Positions 1 through 9,156 are shown, counted from the stretch's first letter. The stretch: 64,000 nt of DNA from Mycobacterium paraseoulense (GCF_010731655.1 NZ_AP022619.1:5022001-5086000), one strand, 5' to 3'. Program-made: numbers and translations. Notes: generated from the sequence alone by a model not told the origin.

Positions 1-2
1 GC

Positions 3-662
3 GTCGCCGCCCTGGCCATCATCGTCGGCGTGGTGTTCGTCGAGCAGGGCCAGCGCCGCATCCCCGTGCAGTACGCCAAGCGCATGGTGGGCCGGCGGAT
101 GTACGGCGGGACGTCGACCTACCTGCCCCTGAAGGTCAACCAGGCCGGCGTCATCCCGGTCATCTTCGCGTCGTCGCTCATCTACATCCCGCACCTGATC
201 ACGCAGCTGATCCGCAGCGGCAGCGGTGGTGTGGGCAACAGCTGGTGGGACAAGTTCGTCGGCAGTTACCTGTCCGATCCGAGCGACCCGATCTACATCA
301 GCATCTACTTCGGCCTCATCATCTTCTTCACGTACTTCTACGTGTCGATCACGTTCAACCCCGACGAGCGCGCCGACGAGATGAAGAAGTTCGGCGGGTT
401 CATCCCCGGTATTCGGCCGGGCAAGCCCACCGCCGACTACCTGCGTTATGTGCTGAGCCGGATCACCCTGCCGGGCTCGATCTACCTCGGCGCGATCTCG
501 GTGCTGCCCAACCTGTTCTTGCAGATAGGCAATGGCGGAGCGGTTCAGAATTTGCCGTTCGGCGGTACCGCGGTTTTGATCATGATTGGCGTCGGCTTGG
601 ATACGGTCAAGCAGATCGAGAGCCAGCTGATGCAGCGCAACTATGAAGGGTTCCTCAAGTGA
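3..662 (+). CDS. secY: SecY translocase channel, C-terminal part (5' end outside window)
   Basis: Channel subunit of the SecYEG preprotein translocase in the cytoplasmic membrane. Only about the last 219 residues are present; the frame is open to the left edge. Visible are the cytosolic C4-loop motif [12 protein letters not shown], the C5-loop motif [13 protein letters not shown] that contacts ribosome and SecA, and hydrophobic stretches corresponding roughly to TM6-TM10. The length fits the second half of a SecY of about 440 residues. Its TGA overlaps the adk GTG (sequence GTGA), so the two genes are translationally coupled, the normal secY-adk-map arrangement. Confidence 0.98.
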   Translation, partial: VAALAIIVGVVFVEQGQRRIPVQYAKRMVGRRMYGGTSTYLPLKVNQAGVIPVIFASSLIYIPHLITQLIRSGSGGVGNSWWDKFVGSYLSDPSDPIYISIYFGLIIFFTYFYVSITFNPDERADEMKKFGGFIPGIRPGKPTADYLRYVLSRITLPGSIYLGAISVLPNLFLQIGNGGAVQNLPFGGTAVLIMIGVGLDTVKQIESQLMQRNYEGFLK

Positions 663-1204
663 GAGTCGTTTTGCTGGGACCGCCGGGGGCGGGTAAGGGG
701 ACGCAGGCCCAGAAGCTCTCCGAGAAGCTCGGGATCCCGCAGATCTCCACCGGTGAGCTGTTCCGCAGCAATATCGAGAACGGGACCAAACTCGGCCTGG
801 AGGCCAAGCGCTACCTGGACGCCGGCGACCTGGTGCCCTCGGAACTGACCAACCAACTCGTCGACGACCGCCTGAGCGATCCCGATGCGGCCAACGGCTT
901 CATCCTGGACGGCTATCCGCGGTCGACGGAGCAGGCCAAAGCGCTGCACCAGATGCTCGAGAACCGCGGCACCGACATCGACGCCGTTTTGGAGTTCCGC
1001 GTCTCGCAGGAGGAGTTGCTGGAGCGGCTCAAGTCGCGCGGCCGCGCCGACGACACCGACGAGGTCATCTTGAACCGGATGAAGATCTACCGCGACGAGA
1101 CGGCGCCGCTGCTGGAGTACTACCGGGACGAGCTGAAGACGGTTGACGCGGTCGGCACGATGGACGAAGTGTTCGCCCGTGCCCTGCGAGCGCTGGGCAG
1201 GTAA
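659..1204 (+). CDS. adk: Adenylate kinase, short-LID type
   Basis: Catalyses ATP + AMP to 2 ADP in the cytoplasm. The P-loop GPPGAGKGT lies at residues 7-15 and the AMP-site motif DGYPR at 84-88 (the second position of the usual DGFPR motif is Tyr). At 181 residues it is the short form without the long zinc-type LID insert, the same length I recall for the M. tuberculosis enzyme. The GTG start overlaps the secY stop by 4 nt; mapA follows after 2 nt. Essential nucleotide enzyme in the spc-operon tail. Confidence 0.98.
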   Translation: MRVVLLGPPGAGKGTQAQKLSEKLGIPQISTGELFRSNIENGTKLGLEAKRYLDAGDLVPSELTNQLVDDRLSDPDAANGFILDGYPRSTEQAKALHQMLENRGTDIDAVLEFRVSQEELLERLKSRGRADDTDEVILNRMKIYRDETAPLLEYYRDELKTVDAVGTMDEVFARALRALGR

Positions 1205-1206
1205 CC

Positions 1207-2007
1207 GTGAATCCGCTGGCGCGGCTGCGGAGTCGCAAAGTCGTGCCGCAGCGCACCGCCGAGGAACTGGACGCGATGGCGGCGGCGGGCGCCGTGGTCG
1301 CGGCCGCGCTACAGGCCGTACGGGCGGCCGCGGTTCCCGGGGTCTCGACGCTGGGCCTCGACCACATCGCCGAGTCGGTAATTCGGGAGGCGGGCGCGAT
1401 CCCGTCGTTCCTGGGCTATCACGGATACCCCGCGTCGATCTGCGCGTCGGTCAACGAGCGGGTGGTGCACGGGATCCCCTCGGCCGCAGAGATCCTGGCG
1501 CCCGGTGACCTGGTGTCCATCGACTGCGGAGCGGTGCTCGACGGCTGGCACGGCGACGCCGCGGTCACGTTCGGCATCGGCACCCTCGACCCCGCCGACC
1601 AGGCGCTCTGCGACGCCACCAGGGAATCGCTGGAAGCCGGTATCGCGGCGATGGTCCCGGGCAACCGGCTGACCGACGTCTCGCACGCCATCGAGACTGG
1701 AACGCGAGCGGCCGCGGACCGGCACGGGCGCGGGTTCGGGATCGTGGAGGGCTACGGCGGCCACGGCATCGGCCGGCACATGCACATGGACCCGTTCCTG
1801 CCCAACGAAGGTTCGCCCGGGCGGGGCCCGCTGCTGGCCCCCGGGTCGGTGCTGGCCATCGAACCGATGCTGACCCTCGGGACGGGCAAGACCGTGGTGC
1901 TCGACGACGAGTGGACCGTCACCACCGCCGACGGATCCCGGGCGGCACACTGGGAACACACGGTCGCGGTCACCGAGGCAGGACCGCGCATTCTGACCCT
2001 GCCTTAG
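1207..2007 (+). CDS. mapA: Methionine aminopeptidase type I
   Basis: Removes the initiator Met from nascent proteins with a small second residue. All five metal ligands of the pita-bread fold are visible: D106 and D117 (in [12 protein letters not shown]), H186 (GGHGIG), E219 (AIEPM) and E250 (HWEHT); H88 in RVVHGIP fits the substrate-site His. The 266-residue length equals that recalled for M. tuberculosis MapA. It lacks the N-terminal linker of the other mycobacterial paralogue (MapB). GTG start 2 nt after adk. In most bacteria infA follows directly; here the repeat array and sigL follow instead. Confidence 0.97.
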   Translation: MNPLARLRSRKVVPQRTAEELDAMAAAGAVVAAALQAVRAAAVPGVSTLGLDHIAESVIREAGAIPSFLGYHGYPASICASVNERVVHGIPSAAEILAPGDLVSIDCGAVLDGWHGDAAVTFGIGTLDPADQALCDATRESLEAGIAAMVPGNRLTDVSHAIETGTRAAADRHGRGFGIVEGYGGHGIGRHMHMDPFLPNEGSPGRGPLLAPGSVLAIEPMLTLGTGKTVVLDDEWTVTTADGSRAAHWEHTVAVTEAGPRILTLP

Positions 2008-2010
2008 GTG

Positions 2011-2175
2011 AACCGGCCGCGATCGCGAGCGCGGCGGAGCCGGGCGTGGCGGGTCGTGGAAATTGAACCGGCCGCGATCGCGAGCGCGGCGGAGCCGGGC
2101 GTGGCGGGTCGTGGAAATTGAACCGGCCGCGATCGCGAGCGCGGCGGAGCCGGGCGTGGCGGGTCGTGGAAATTG
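2011..2175 (+). repeat. Three perfect 55-bp tandem repeats (MIRU/VNTR-like)
   Basis: Units 2011-2065, 2066-2120 and 2121-2175 are identical over all 55 bp and lie between mapA and sigL. Each unit starts AACCGGCCGCGATCGCGAGC and ends GGAAATTG, so each junction recreates TGAACC, the SigL -35 hexamer. The copy at the last junction is used in the sigL promoter. Array type is like mycobacterial interspersed/VNTR loci; I cannot tell whether the locus has a name. Confidence 0.97.
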
Positions 2176-2201
2176 AACCCAGCACCCCTTCCACTCGTTT
2201 C
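2174..2201 (+). promoter_or_regulatory. SigL-type autoregulatory promoter of sigL
   Basis: TGAACC (2174-2179), a 16-nt spacer, then CGTTTC (2196-2201). This fits the SigL consensus known from M. tuberculosis (TGAACC-N16/17-CGTgtC). The transcript start would be near 2208, just ahead of the GTG at 2221. The -35 element lies on the right edge of the 55-bp repeat array. Inferred from motif match only. Confidence 0.8.
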
Positions 2202-2220
2202 AGTAATCGGAGGTGATCGA

Positions 2221-2766
2221 GTGGCCCGTGTGGCAGGTGCTTCGAGGGCGTCCGGGGCTGCCGAAGCCGCCCTGATGAAGGCGCTCTACGACGAGCACGC
2301 GGCGGTCTTGTGGCGTTACGCGCTCCGGTTGACCGGGGACGCGAGCCAGTCCGAGGACGTCGTGCAGGAGACATTGCTGCGGGCCTGGCAGCATCCGGAG
2401 GTCGTCGGGGACACTGAGCGTTCGGCGCGGGCCTGGCTGTTCACCGTTGCCCGCAACATGATCATCGACGACCGGCGCAGCGCGCGGTTCCGCAACGTCG
2501 TCGGTTCGACGGACGAGGCGGGCGCGCCGGAACGGTCCACGCCGGACGAGGTGAACGCCGCGCTGGACAGGCTGTTGATCGCGGAGGCGATGGTGCAACT
2601 GTCCGACGAGCACCGGGCCGTGATCGACCGCTCCTACTACCGCGGATGGACCACCGCGCAAACTGCTGCTGACCTCGGGATCGCCGAGGGGACCGTGAAG
2701 TCGCGATTACACTACGCCGTGCGGGCGCTGCGGCTCACTCTGCAGGAACTTGGGGTCACCCGTTGA
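2221..2766 (+). CDS. sigL: ECF RNA polymerase sigma factor SigL
   Basis: Extracytoplasmic-function sigma factor. Region 2 spans about residues 20-90 (ALYDEHAAVLWRYALRL, then EDVVQETLLRAW) and region 4 about 118-181 with the helix-turn-helix GIAEGTVKSRLHYAVRAL. The GTG at 2221 was chosen over the upstream TTG at 2173 because GGAGG (2209-2213) precedes it, because it gives an N-terminus like M. tuberculosis SigL, and because 2173 would lie upstream of the predicted transcript start. 181 residues. The gene overlaps nothing; rslA starts 40 nt after its stop. In M. tuberculosis SigL controls envelope-related genes and is held by RslA; the same pairing is seen here. Confidence 0.95.
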   Translation: MARVAGASRASGAAEAALMKALYDEHAAVLWRYALRLTGDASQSEDVVQETLLRAWQHPEVVGDTERSARAWLFTVARNMIIDDRRSARFRNVVGSTDEAGAPERSTPDEVNAALDRLLIAEAMVQLSDEHRAVIDRSYYRGWTTAQTAADLGIAEGTVKSRLHYAVRALRLTLQELGVTR

Positions 2767-2806
2767 GGGCCTCAAATGCTTGAAGGGTGCGAAGGAAATG
2801 GATGAC

Positions 2807-3526
2807 ATGAAGACGCCGCTGCGGGCCCTCGGCCCGCCGGACGATCCCTACGTGATGTGGGATGCCGCATACGTGTTGGGCTCGTTGTCGGCCGCCGAGC
2901 GACGCGAATTCGAGGCGCATCTGGCGCACTGCCCGGCCTGCCGGGAGGCCGTCGCCGACCTGAGTGGGGTGCCGGCCCTGCTGTCGCAGCTCGGCCGCTA
3001 CGAGGTGGCCGCGATAGCCGAGTCCGGCCCCGGATCGGTGACGCCGGAGCTGTCGCCGCAGCTGTTGCCGTCGTTGCTGGCCAAGGTGAGCTGGCGTCGT
3101 CGCCGCACCCGGATAGTGACCTGGGTGGCCTCGTCGGCGGCCGCCGTGGTGCTCGCCGTCGGCGTGTTCGTCGGCGTGCAGGGGTACCTGTCGTCCCCGG
3201 CGCCGCAGGTGGCCGCGTCGTCGGCGCCGATGGCGCAGGTGGGCACCACCCTGCTGGCCTCGACGGTGCAGCTGTCCAGCGAGCATTGGGGGACGTCAAT
3301 CAACCTGCGGTGCGTGTGCCTGGCCCCGCTCAACGCGCACCACGACACGCTGGCAATGGTCGTGGTGGGCCGCGACGGCAGCCAGACCCGGCTGGCCACC
3401 TGGGTGGCCGTACCCGGCCACACCGCGACGCCCGCGGGCAGCATCTCGACGCCCGTCGAACAGATCGCCGCCGTGCAGGTGGTGGCCGCCGACAGCGGCC
3501 AGGTTCTGCTGCAGCGTTCGCTATAG
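2807..3526 (+). CDS. rslA: Anti-sigma-L factor RslA (zinc-associated, membrane)
   Basis: Binds and inactivates SigL at the membrane. The zinc anti-sigma motif HxxxCxxC is at H38, C42, C45; one TM helix spans about 103-125, followed by an extracytoplasmic domain with a conserved CVC pair (LRCVCLAP). Start ATG 2807 preceded by GAAGGA (2791-2796) gives MKTPLRALGPP, matching the M. tuberculosis N-terminus; ATG 2798 is an alternative too close to that Shine-Dalgarno. 239 residues. Cotranscribed with sigL; the next gene begins 9 nt downstream, so the SigL promoter probably drives it too. Confidence 0.93.
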   Translation: MKTPLRALGPPDDPYVMWDAAYVLGSLSAAERREFEAHLAHCPACREAVADLSGVPALLSQLGRYEVAAIAESGPGSVTPELSPQLLPSLLAKVSWRRRRTRIVTWVASSAAAVVLAVGVFVGVQGYLSSPAPQVAASSAPMAQVGTTLLASTVQLSSEHWGTSINLRCVCLAPLNAHHDTLAMVVVGRDGSQTRLATWVAVPGHTATPAGSISTPVEQIAAVQVVAADSGQVLLQRSL

Positions 3527-3535
3527 GCCACTGAG

Positions 3536-4738
3536 ATGTCCGGCCACCAGCGTCCGCTCCGGGCCTTGGTGGTGGGCGCCGGGGTCGGCGGCATTTCGGT
3601 GGCCCGGGGGTTGTTGCGCGACGGGCATGACGTCACCGTCTTCGAGCGGCGACCGCAGGTGCGGGCGCCCGGCGGCGCCGTGACGATCTGGTCCAACGGC
3701 GAAATGGTGCTTCGGCAACTCGGCGTGGAGATGGACGGGGCCGGTCAGCTGCTGTCCACCGTGCGGGCGCTGACGTCCACGGGGCGCCCGCTCGCCACGC
3801 TGGACGTGTCCGCGATCGCGGATCGGCTGGGCGCGCCCGTTCGCATGGTGCCGCGCCGGGTCCTGCTGGAACGGTTGCTGGACGGGCTTCCGGCCGACCG
3901 CATCCGGTGCGACTCCCACGCGATCGCGTTGGCGCCCACGCCCGACGGGGTGCGGGTCGAGTTCGGCGACGGCAGCTCGGCCGAGGGGGATCTGTTGATC
4001 GGAGCCGACGGCCTGCACTCGATGGTCCGGGGCAGCGTCGGCGGGCCGGCGGCGAAGCCCACCGGCTGGTGCAGTTGGCAGGGGCTCTCCACACTTGCCG
4101 AGATCCCGGACAAGGACACCGCGCTCATGGTCATCGGCGAGCGCGGAAACCTCGGCCTGTGGCCGGCTGGTAGCTCCGAGGTGCAGTGGTGGTTCGACCT
4201 GCCGTGGTCGTGCGACTTCGTGCGGCCGCAACGCCCGATCCAGACGCTCCGGTCCCATTTCACCGGCTGGTCGGACGCCGTCGATCGGGTGTTGGCGGCA
4301 TTGACCGACGACGATCTGGCACCGTCGCCGTACCCGCATTTCCGGCATCCGAGGGCCCCGGCGGGCCGGGGTTCGGTCACGTTGCTCGGGGATGCCGCAC
4401 ATACGATGCCGCCCACCCTGGCGCAGGGCGCCAACCAGGCTCTGCTCGACACGATGGTGCTGTGCAAGGCGCTGTCGGATCTGTACGGCGACGGCGACGT
4501 CGCGAGTGCCCTGCGCTGGTATGAGAAGACCCGCCGGCGCAAGGTGATGGCCGTGTCCCGGGTGGCGTCGCTGCCCGTCTCGCACGGAGAGGTCGTCCTG
4601 CGACCGGCGGCGCTGATTCCCGACCGGCTGCAGGCTCGCGCGCTGACACTGTTTCTGCGTTGGACGAGTCACCGCCGGATGTCGGGGGAGATCAGCCGAG
4701 AAGTGGGGGCAGCGACGGCCGGTCGAGCCAGTCCATGA
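3536..4738 (+). CDS. FAD-dependent monooxygenase, PHBH/salicylate hydroxylase-like
   Basis: Single-component group A flavin monooxygenase, 400 residues. The FAD dinucleotide-binding motif GAGVGG is at residues 14-19 with the acidic strand end VFERRP, and the second FAD motif GDAAHTMPPTLAQGAN is near residue 285 (GDAAH is diagnostic of the class). Substrate is not predictable; the class hydroxylates aromatics or modifies isoprenoid/polyketide scaffolds with NAD(P)H and O2. It sits 9 nt behind rslA and its stop overlaps the next start (ATGA), so it probably belongs to the SigL-driven operon. I do not recall it in the M. tuberculosis sigL locus. Confidence 0.9.
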   Translation: MSGHQRPLRALVVGAGVGGISVARGLLRDGHDVTVFERRPQVRAPGGAVTIWSNGEMVLRQLGVEMDGAGQLLSTVRALTSTGRPLATLDVSAIADRLGAPVRMVPRRVLLERLLDGLPADRIRCDSHAIALAPTPDGVRVEFGDGSSAEGDLLIGADGLHSMVRGSVGGPAAKPTGWCSWQGLSTLAEIPDKDTALMVIGERGNLGLWPAGSSEVQWWFDLPWSCDFVRPQRPIQTLRSHFTGWSDAVDRVLAALTDDDLAPSPYPHFRHPRAPAGRGSVTLLGDAAHTMPPTLAQGANQALLDTMVLCKALSDLYGDGDVASALRWYEKTRRRKVMAVSRVASLPVSHGEVVLRPAALIPDRLQARALTLFLRWTSHRRMSGEISREVGAATAGRASP

Positions 4739-5328
4739 ACGCCTCGGGCGAATTCGTCACGGTGCGGGGTGATTTCGACGCGCCCTCGCGGTGGCGCTGG
4801 CTGGTGAAGTGGTGCGTGCTGGCCGTTCCGCACTACCCGATATTGATCGGGCTCTATCTGGTCTATCCCTTGTCGACCGTGGTCGCCGGCGTGGTCATCT
4901 TGTGCAGCGGGCGGTATCCGCGGCCCATCTTCGACTTCAACGTCGGCGTACTGCGCTGGTCGTGGCGGGTGATGAATTTCCGGTTCCCGATGAACAGCAC
5001 GGACGCCTATCCGCCTTTCACCCTCGCGTCGCGGCCCGACTACCCCGGTGACCTGCAGGTCGAGTATCCGCAGCGGCTGAGGAACTGGGCCGTGCTGGTG
5101 AAGTGGCTGCTCGCCGTCCCGCACATCCTGTTGTGCTGGTCGATGGAGCCCCTGCTGCAGGTGCTGTGCGTGATCGCCGCGGTGTCGTTGTTGTGCACCG
5201 GGACCATCCCGGCGGGTATGTTCGATCTCCTGCTGGGCATCGTCCGCTGGCGCTACCGGGTGGCCGTGTACGTGTCACTGATGCGCGACGAATACCCGCC
5301 GTTCCGAATGGATCTGGGTAGCCGGTGA
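4735..5328 (+). CDS. DUF4389 membrane protein, duplicated domain
   Basis: Integral membrane protein of unknown function, 197 residues. It is built of two similar halves. Each carries a PH-[YI]-x-L hydrophobic entry (AVPHYPILI, AVPHILLCW), a long apolar helix, a small-residue turn before a Phe-Asp motif (PIFDFNVGVLRW, GMFDLLLGIVRW) and a final YPPF motif (YPPFTLASRP, YPPFRMD), the DUF4389 pattern. The ATG at 4735 overlaps the monooxygenase stop; an upstream GTG at 4660 lies inside that gene and is not needed. The next gene overlaps by 4 nt (GTGA). Confidence 0.88.
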   Translation: MNASGEFVTVRGDFDAPSRWRWLVKWCVLAVPHYPILIGLYLVYPLSTVVAGVVILCSGRYPRPIFDFNVGVLRWSWRVMNFRFPMNSTDAYPPFTLASRPDYPGDLQVEYPQRLRNWAVLVKWLLAVPHILLCWSMEPLLQVLCVIAAVSLLCTGTIPAGMFDLLLGIVRWRYRVAVYVSLMRDEYPPFRMDLGSR

Positions 5329-5951
5329 CGCGTCGGAATCCCTTGTTCCCGTATGTGTATCGGTTCGGTCAGCCGATCTTCGACCGGCTGTTCTATCACC
5401 GGTATCGGCGTGCGGCGCTGAGCAACGCGACCGGCCGGCTGCTGATGCTCGGCCTGGGGCCCGGCACCGACTTGCGGTTCCTGCCCCCCGCGGTGACGTC
5501 GGTCGCCGCCGTGGAGCCCGAGGCCCCGTTTCGTCGGATGGCGTCCCGGCTTGCCGATCGGCACGGCATCGCCGTCGACATCGTCGAGGGGACAGGTGAG
5601 TCGATTCCCTTCCCGGACAACAGCTTCGACTCGGTGCACATCGGCCTGGTGTTGTGCTCGGTCGACGACGTGGCCGCCACCCTCGGCGAGATCCGGCGCG
5701 TCCTCACGCCCGGAGGCAGGCTGGTCGTCCTCGAGCATGTGCGCGGGGCGGGCGCGACGGGCCGGCTGCAGGATCTGGTCTCCAAGCCGTGGTCCTGGCT
5801 GGCCGCCGGTTGTGAGCCGAACCGGCGAACCCTGGATTCCATCGCCGCGGCCGGATTCGACACCACCGCGCTTCGTAGCATCCCGCGCACTCCGGTGCCG
5901 TTCCCGTGCAAGCCCCACCTGCAAGGGTTCGCCGTCCTCATTCCACGCTGA
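5325..5951 (+). CDS. Class I SAM-dependent methyltransferase (UbiE/METTL7-like)
   Basis: Small-molecule methyltransferase, 208 residues. SAM motif I MLGLGPGTD is at 41-49, the acidic end of strand 2 is AVEPEAP (about 62-68), motif II is IPFPDNSFDSVHIGLVLC and motif III LTPGGRLVVLEHV. The N-terminal PYVYRFGQPIFDRLF and the Leu-rich post-I region resemble phospholipid/quinone-type methyltransferases. It ends the run rslA-monooxygenase-DUF4389-methyltransferase, all with 4-nt overlaps or short gaps. Its 3' end overlaps the convergent permease gene by 14 nt. Substrate unknown. Confidence 0.9.
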   Translation: MTRRNPLFPYVYRFGQPIFDRLFYHRYRRAALSNATGRLLMLGLGPGTDLRFLPPAVTSVAAVEPEAPFRRMASRLADRHGIAVDIVEGTGESIPFPDNSFDSVHIGLVLCSVDDVAATLGEIRRVLTPGGRLVVLEHVRGAGATGRLQDLVSKPWSWLAAGCEPNRRTLDSIAAAGFDTTALRSIPRTPVPFPCKPHLQGFAVLIPR

Positions 5952-8430
5952 CGGCCTCGATGATGTTCAGCCGCGCCGCCCGCCGCGCGGGCGGCAGCGA
6001 GCCGAGCAGGCAGACCGCGAGCGCCCCCGCGGTGAACGCCAGGGCCATCGGACTCAGGCGGAAGCCGACCTGGAAATTCATCATGTCCCCGCTGATGAGG
6101 CTGAACAGCCACTGGTCGGTCAGGCCGAACAACAGTCCCAAAAGTCCTCCGACGAAACCGATTCCGGCGGCCTCGGCCAGGACCATCCGCAGGATGAACA
6201 GGCGACTGGATCCCATGGCGCGCAGCACACCGATCTCCCGGCGGCGCTCCAGCACCGAGAGCGTGAGCGTGTTGAGCAGCGCGACCGCCGCCACGGCCAC
6301 GACGATGATCCACACCGCGTTGGCGATGAACATGCTCTGATGCAGCGGGGCTTCGAGCCCGGCCAGCGCCGCGCGGCCGTCGTATACGTGGTTCGGCGCC
6401 GGCACCACCCTGCGGATCTCTGCCAGCAGGCGTTTCGGATCCGTCCCGGGGGCGGCGGCGATCTGCAGGGTTGTCGCCGCCGGGCGATCGAACCACGCCC
6501 GCAGGTGGTCGAGATCGATTCCGACCGTGCCGATGACGGTGGAGAAGAACGGCACCAGGGCCAGCACGGTGGTCTGGCGGGGACCGTGTGGCGTCTGCAG
6601 CTGCAGCCGATCGCCGGCGCGGACATGCAGAGTGGCGCCTAGGTTCTGCGTCAGCACCACGCCGCGGCCGGCCAGGACGTCGGCGCGCAGGTGCTCGTCG
6701 AGCGCGCGGAACAGTGAGTCGTGGGTTCCGGCGGAGAAGCCGTCGAGCAGCACGCGCGTGCCGCCGATGACGGCGAACCCGAATGCGCCCTCGGTAACCC
6801 GAGCCACGCCGGGCACCGCCGCCACGCGTTCGGAAAGTCCTTGCGGCAGAACGTCGGTGGGATAGCTGTCCGGGGGATCCGCGCTCACCCACACGTCGGC
6901 CTCGGCGGCGGGGGAGAAGATGGCACGGGCCGACCGGATCATGTCGGCGTTGGTTCCGGTGATCACCACGGTGGTGACCACCCCGATCAGCACGGTCATC
7001 ACTGTGGCCCAGACTCGTCGCGGCGCACGTCGAATGGTGGCGGCCGCAAGTGCCCCGCAAGAGCCGAACAAGCGCGCCGTCGCGGCCGTGGCCTTGACGA
7101 TGGGTGCGGTGAGCGCGAAGCCCAGCGCGATCTCGGCGCTCAGGAGGGCGGCCATCGCGACGAAGGCGAAGGTGCCGCGTTGGCCGATGACCACCCAGGT
7201 CGACACCGCGAATACCGCGACGGCCCCCACCCCGGCGGCGACCCGCAGCCATCGCGGCACGGAGTCCGCCGCCGAGGCCCCGACCGGTGCCAGCGCCTCG
7301 ATCGGCGCGACCTTGTACACCTGCCGCGCGGCCATCGCCGCCGCGGCCACGGTGGTGAGCGCCGTGGCCGCGAGGGCCACGGGGATGGCGTAGCCGGGCA
7401 GCCCGTACTCGATGCGTGCCTCGAGGCCCTGGGTCATCGCCGGGGGCAGCCGGCCAATCGCCATGCGCCCCGCGAGGATTCCGATGCCCGACCCGATGGC
7501 CCCGCCGACAAGTCCCAGGATCGCCGCCTCGCCGAGCACGTCGCCGACGATGGTGACGCGCCGGCCGCCGATCGCACGCAGCATGGAGATGACCGGCCGT
7601 CGCTGCGTGATCGCCATGGTCGTCGTGGTGTAGATCAGAAACGCGCCGACCACCATCGCGACCGCCGCGCCCAGCAGGGCCATGTAGTTCATCAGCTTGA
7701 CGCCATCGCCGGCCCGGGCCGCCCGCAGACTGGGAGCGGCGACGATCGCGCGGCCGTTCACCGCGGCGGTGACGGCGGCCCGGACGGCGGCTTGGTCGGC
7801 GCCCGGTTTGGTGGTGATCAGTATCGAGTCGAGTTGACCGGGGCGCCCGGTGACGGTCTGCGCCAGCGCAAGCGGGGCAAGGACGTAATGCCCGCCGTTG
7901 AGGCCGGCGAACTGCTTGCCCGCCAGCACCTCGCCGACCGTGACCGAACCCGAGCCCAGTTGCAGCGTCTGGCCTTTCGCAAAGCCGACCTTCGGCCCGA
8001 CCTGGACATCGTTGGGCGTCGAGGACAGCGCCTGCACCGGCCGGGTGACCGCGTCCTTCAGCACGCCGCCCAGCGCGGCGGTGCTCGCATCCGCGCCGAG
8101 CAGCAGCACCGGCCCCGTCGGCGTGGATGCCGAGGTCCGGATCATCGGCGCCGCGGTGGCGACGCCGGGAACCGCGGCGACGTCCGACAGGATCGTGTCG
8201 GGGAATCCGGCGTCGGTGATGCCCGACACCTCCAGCGCCGCCACGCCGGCTATCCCGTCGGCCAGCCGGTCGACCGATCCGGTGATCGAGCCGAAGATGC
8301 CGAATATTGCGACCAGATACGTTGCGGAGACGGCCATCACGGCGATCGACGCGAGCGTCCGGCGGCGATGCACGGCGAGCTCACGCAGGCTGAACACGCG
8401 CAGTCGGCTCGCCGCCGCCGATATCCTCAC
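5938..8430 (-). CDS. ABC transporter permease, FtsX/MacB-type, 830 aa
   Basis: Large permease with two FtsX-like units. An N-terminal TM (about 20-45) is followed by an extracytoplasmic domain, then a three-TM bundle (about 260-380). A second extracytoplasmic domain and a C-terminal three-TM bundle come next (LLNTLTLSVLERRREIGVLRA is the typical FtsX coupling helix; a second ISMLRAIGGRR copy lies in the first bundle). This is the LolCE/HrtB/DevC type that moves or extracts lipophilic molecules rather than soluble substrates. It overlaps the ATPase gene by 4 nt, so both form one transporter transcribed from the SigL-like promoter at 9129-9156. Confidence 0.93.
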   Translation of the reverse strand: MRISAAASRLRVFSLRELAVHRRRTLASIAVMAVSATYLVAIFGIFGSITGSVDRLADGIAGVAALEVSGITDAGFPDTILSDVAAVPGVATAAPMIRTSASTPTGPVLLLGADASTAALGGVLKDAVTRPVQALSSTPNDVQVGPKVGFAKGQTLQLGSGSVTVGEVLAGKQFAGLNGGHYVLAPLALAQTVTGRPGQLDSILITTKPGADQAAVRAAVTAAVNGRAIVAAPSLRAARAGDGVKLMNYMALLGAAVAMVVGAFLIYTTTTMAITQRRPVISMLRAIGGRRVTIVGDVLGEAAILGLVGGAIGSGIGILAGRMAIGRLPPAMTQGLEARIEYGLPGYAIPVALAATALTTVAAAAMAARQVYKVAPIEALAPVGASAADSVPRWLRVAAGVGAVAVFAVSTWVVIGQRGTFAFVAMAALLSAEIALGFALTAPIVKATAATARLFGSCGALAAATIRRAPRRVWATVMTVLIGVVTTVVITGTNADMIRSARAIFSPAAEADVWVSADPPDSYPTDVLPQGLSERVAAVPGVARVTEGAFGFAVIGGTRVLLDGFSAGTHDSLFRALDEHLRADVLAGRGVVLTQNLGATLHVRAGDRLQLQTPHGPRQTTVLALVPFFSTVIGTVGIDLDHLRAWFDRPAATTLQIAAAPGTDPKRLLAEIRRVVPAPNHVYDGRAALAGLEAPLHQSMFIANAVWIIVVAVAAVALLNTLTLSVLERRREIGVLRAMGSSRLFILRMVLAEAAGIGFVGGLLGLLFGLTDQWLFSLISGDMMNFQVGFRLSPMALAFTAGALAVCLLGSLPPARRAARLNIIEAVSVE

Positions 8431-9122
8431 GCGGGGACCGCCGGTAGGTCGGAACCGACGCGCCCGTCCTGCAGCGTGATGACCCGATCGGTCGCCGCGG
8501 CGGCGTCCGAATTGTGGGTCACCATCACCACCAACCGGTCGCGGCCCTCCTCGTGGGCCACCTCGGCAAGGAGCGCCAGGATCGAGGCGCCCGTCGCGGA
8601 GTCGAGATTACCGGTCGGCTCGTCGGCGAGGATGAGCGCCGGATCCATCATCAATGCACGCGCGACCGCGACCCGCTGCATCTGGCCGCCGGACAGCTCC
8701 GCCGGCCGGTGCTCGGTCCGGTTGCCCAGCCCGACGCGGTCCAGCAACCGGATCGCGTCCGGTTTGGCCCGGCCCAGCCGGACGCCGTCGAGCAGCTTGG
8801 GTACCGCGACGTTCTCCCACGCCGACAGAGTCGGCAACAGGTTGAAGAACTGAAAGATGAAACCCACGCGGTGATGGCGGAACTCGGACTGCTGCTCGTC
8901 GCCCAGCCGGCCGATCTCCTCGCCGTCGAACGTGATCGAGCCGGAATCCGGGGAGTCCAATGCGCCGAGCAAATGCAGCAGCGTGCTCTTACCCGCGCCG
9001 GAAGGCCCGACCACCGACACGAACTGACCGTTCCCGAGGTGCAGGCTGATCCCGTCGAGCGCCCGGACCGTTTGACCGCCGACCCGATACTCGCGCACCA
9101 CGTCGCGTAGTTCGATGGTCAT
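8427..9122 (-). CDS. ABC transporter ATPase, LolD/MacB family
   Basis: Nucleotide-binding subunit, 231 residues. Walker A GPSGAGKST at 39-47, Q-loop in FIFQFFNLLP, signature LSGGQ at 143-147, Walker B LILADE at 163-168 and the family-typical PTGNLDS. ATG start at 9122 is only 6 nt beyond the predicted SigL -10 element, which suggests a leaderless mRNA. The stop overlaps the permease start (GTGA). Confidence 0.95.
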   Translation of the reverse strand: MTIELRDVVREYRVGGQTVRALDGISLHLGNGQFVSVVGPSGAGKSTLLHLLGALDSPDSGSITFDGEEIGRLGDEQQSEFRHHRVGFIFQFFNLLPTLSAWENVAVPKLLDGVRLGRAKPDAIRLLDRVGLGNRTEHRPAELSGGQMQRVAVARALMMDPALILADEPTGNLDSATGASILALLAEVAHEEGRDRLVVMVTHNSDAAAATDRVITLQDGRVGSDLPAVPA

Positions 9123-9128
9123 CTAGAC

Positions 9129-9156
9129 ACCACGAGGGTTACCGGTGATCGGTTCA
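9129..9156 (-). promoter_or_regulatory. SigL-type promoter for the ABC transporter (leaderless)
   Basis: On the minus strand: TGAACC (9156-9151), 16-nt spacer, CGTGGT (9134-9129), then 6 nt to the ATG at 9122. The -35 is exact and the -10 keeps the CGTG core of the SigL consensus. The transcription start would fall on or next to the ATG. Confidence 0.72.

Noticed and set aside
2011..2175. CRISPR array
   Set aside because: The three 55-bp units are directly adjacent with no spacers and no cas genes nearby; a tandem repeat.
4660..4734. Upstream in-frame start for the DUF4389 gene
   Set aside because: Lies inside the monooxygenase gene; the ATG that overlaps its stop codon is the normal coupled start.
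6721..8853. 710-codon plus-strand open frame
   Set aside because: Antisense to the ABC permease and ATPase genes; composition is Arg/Gly/His-rich without any domain.
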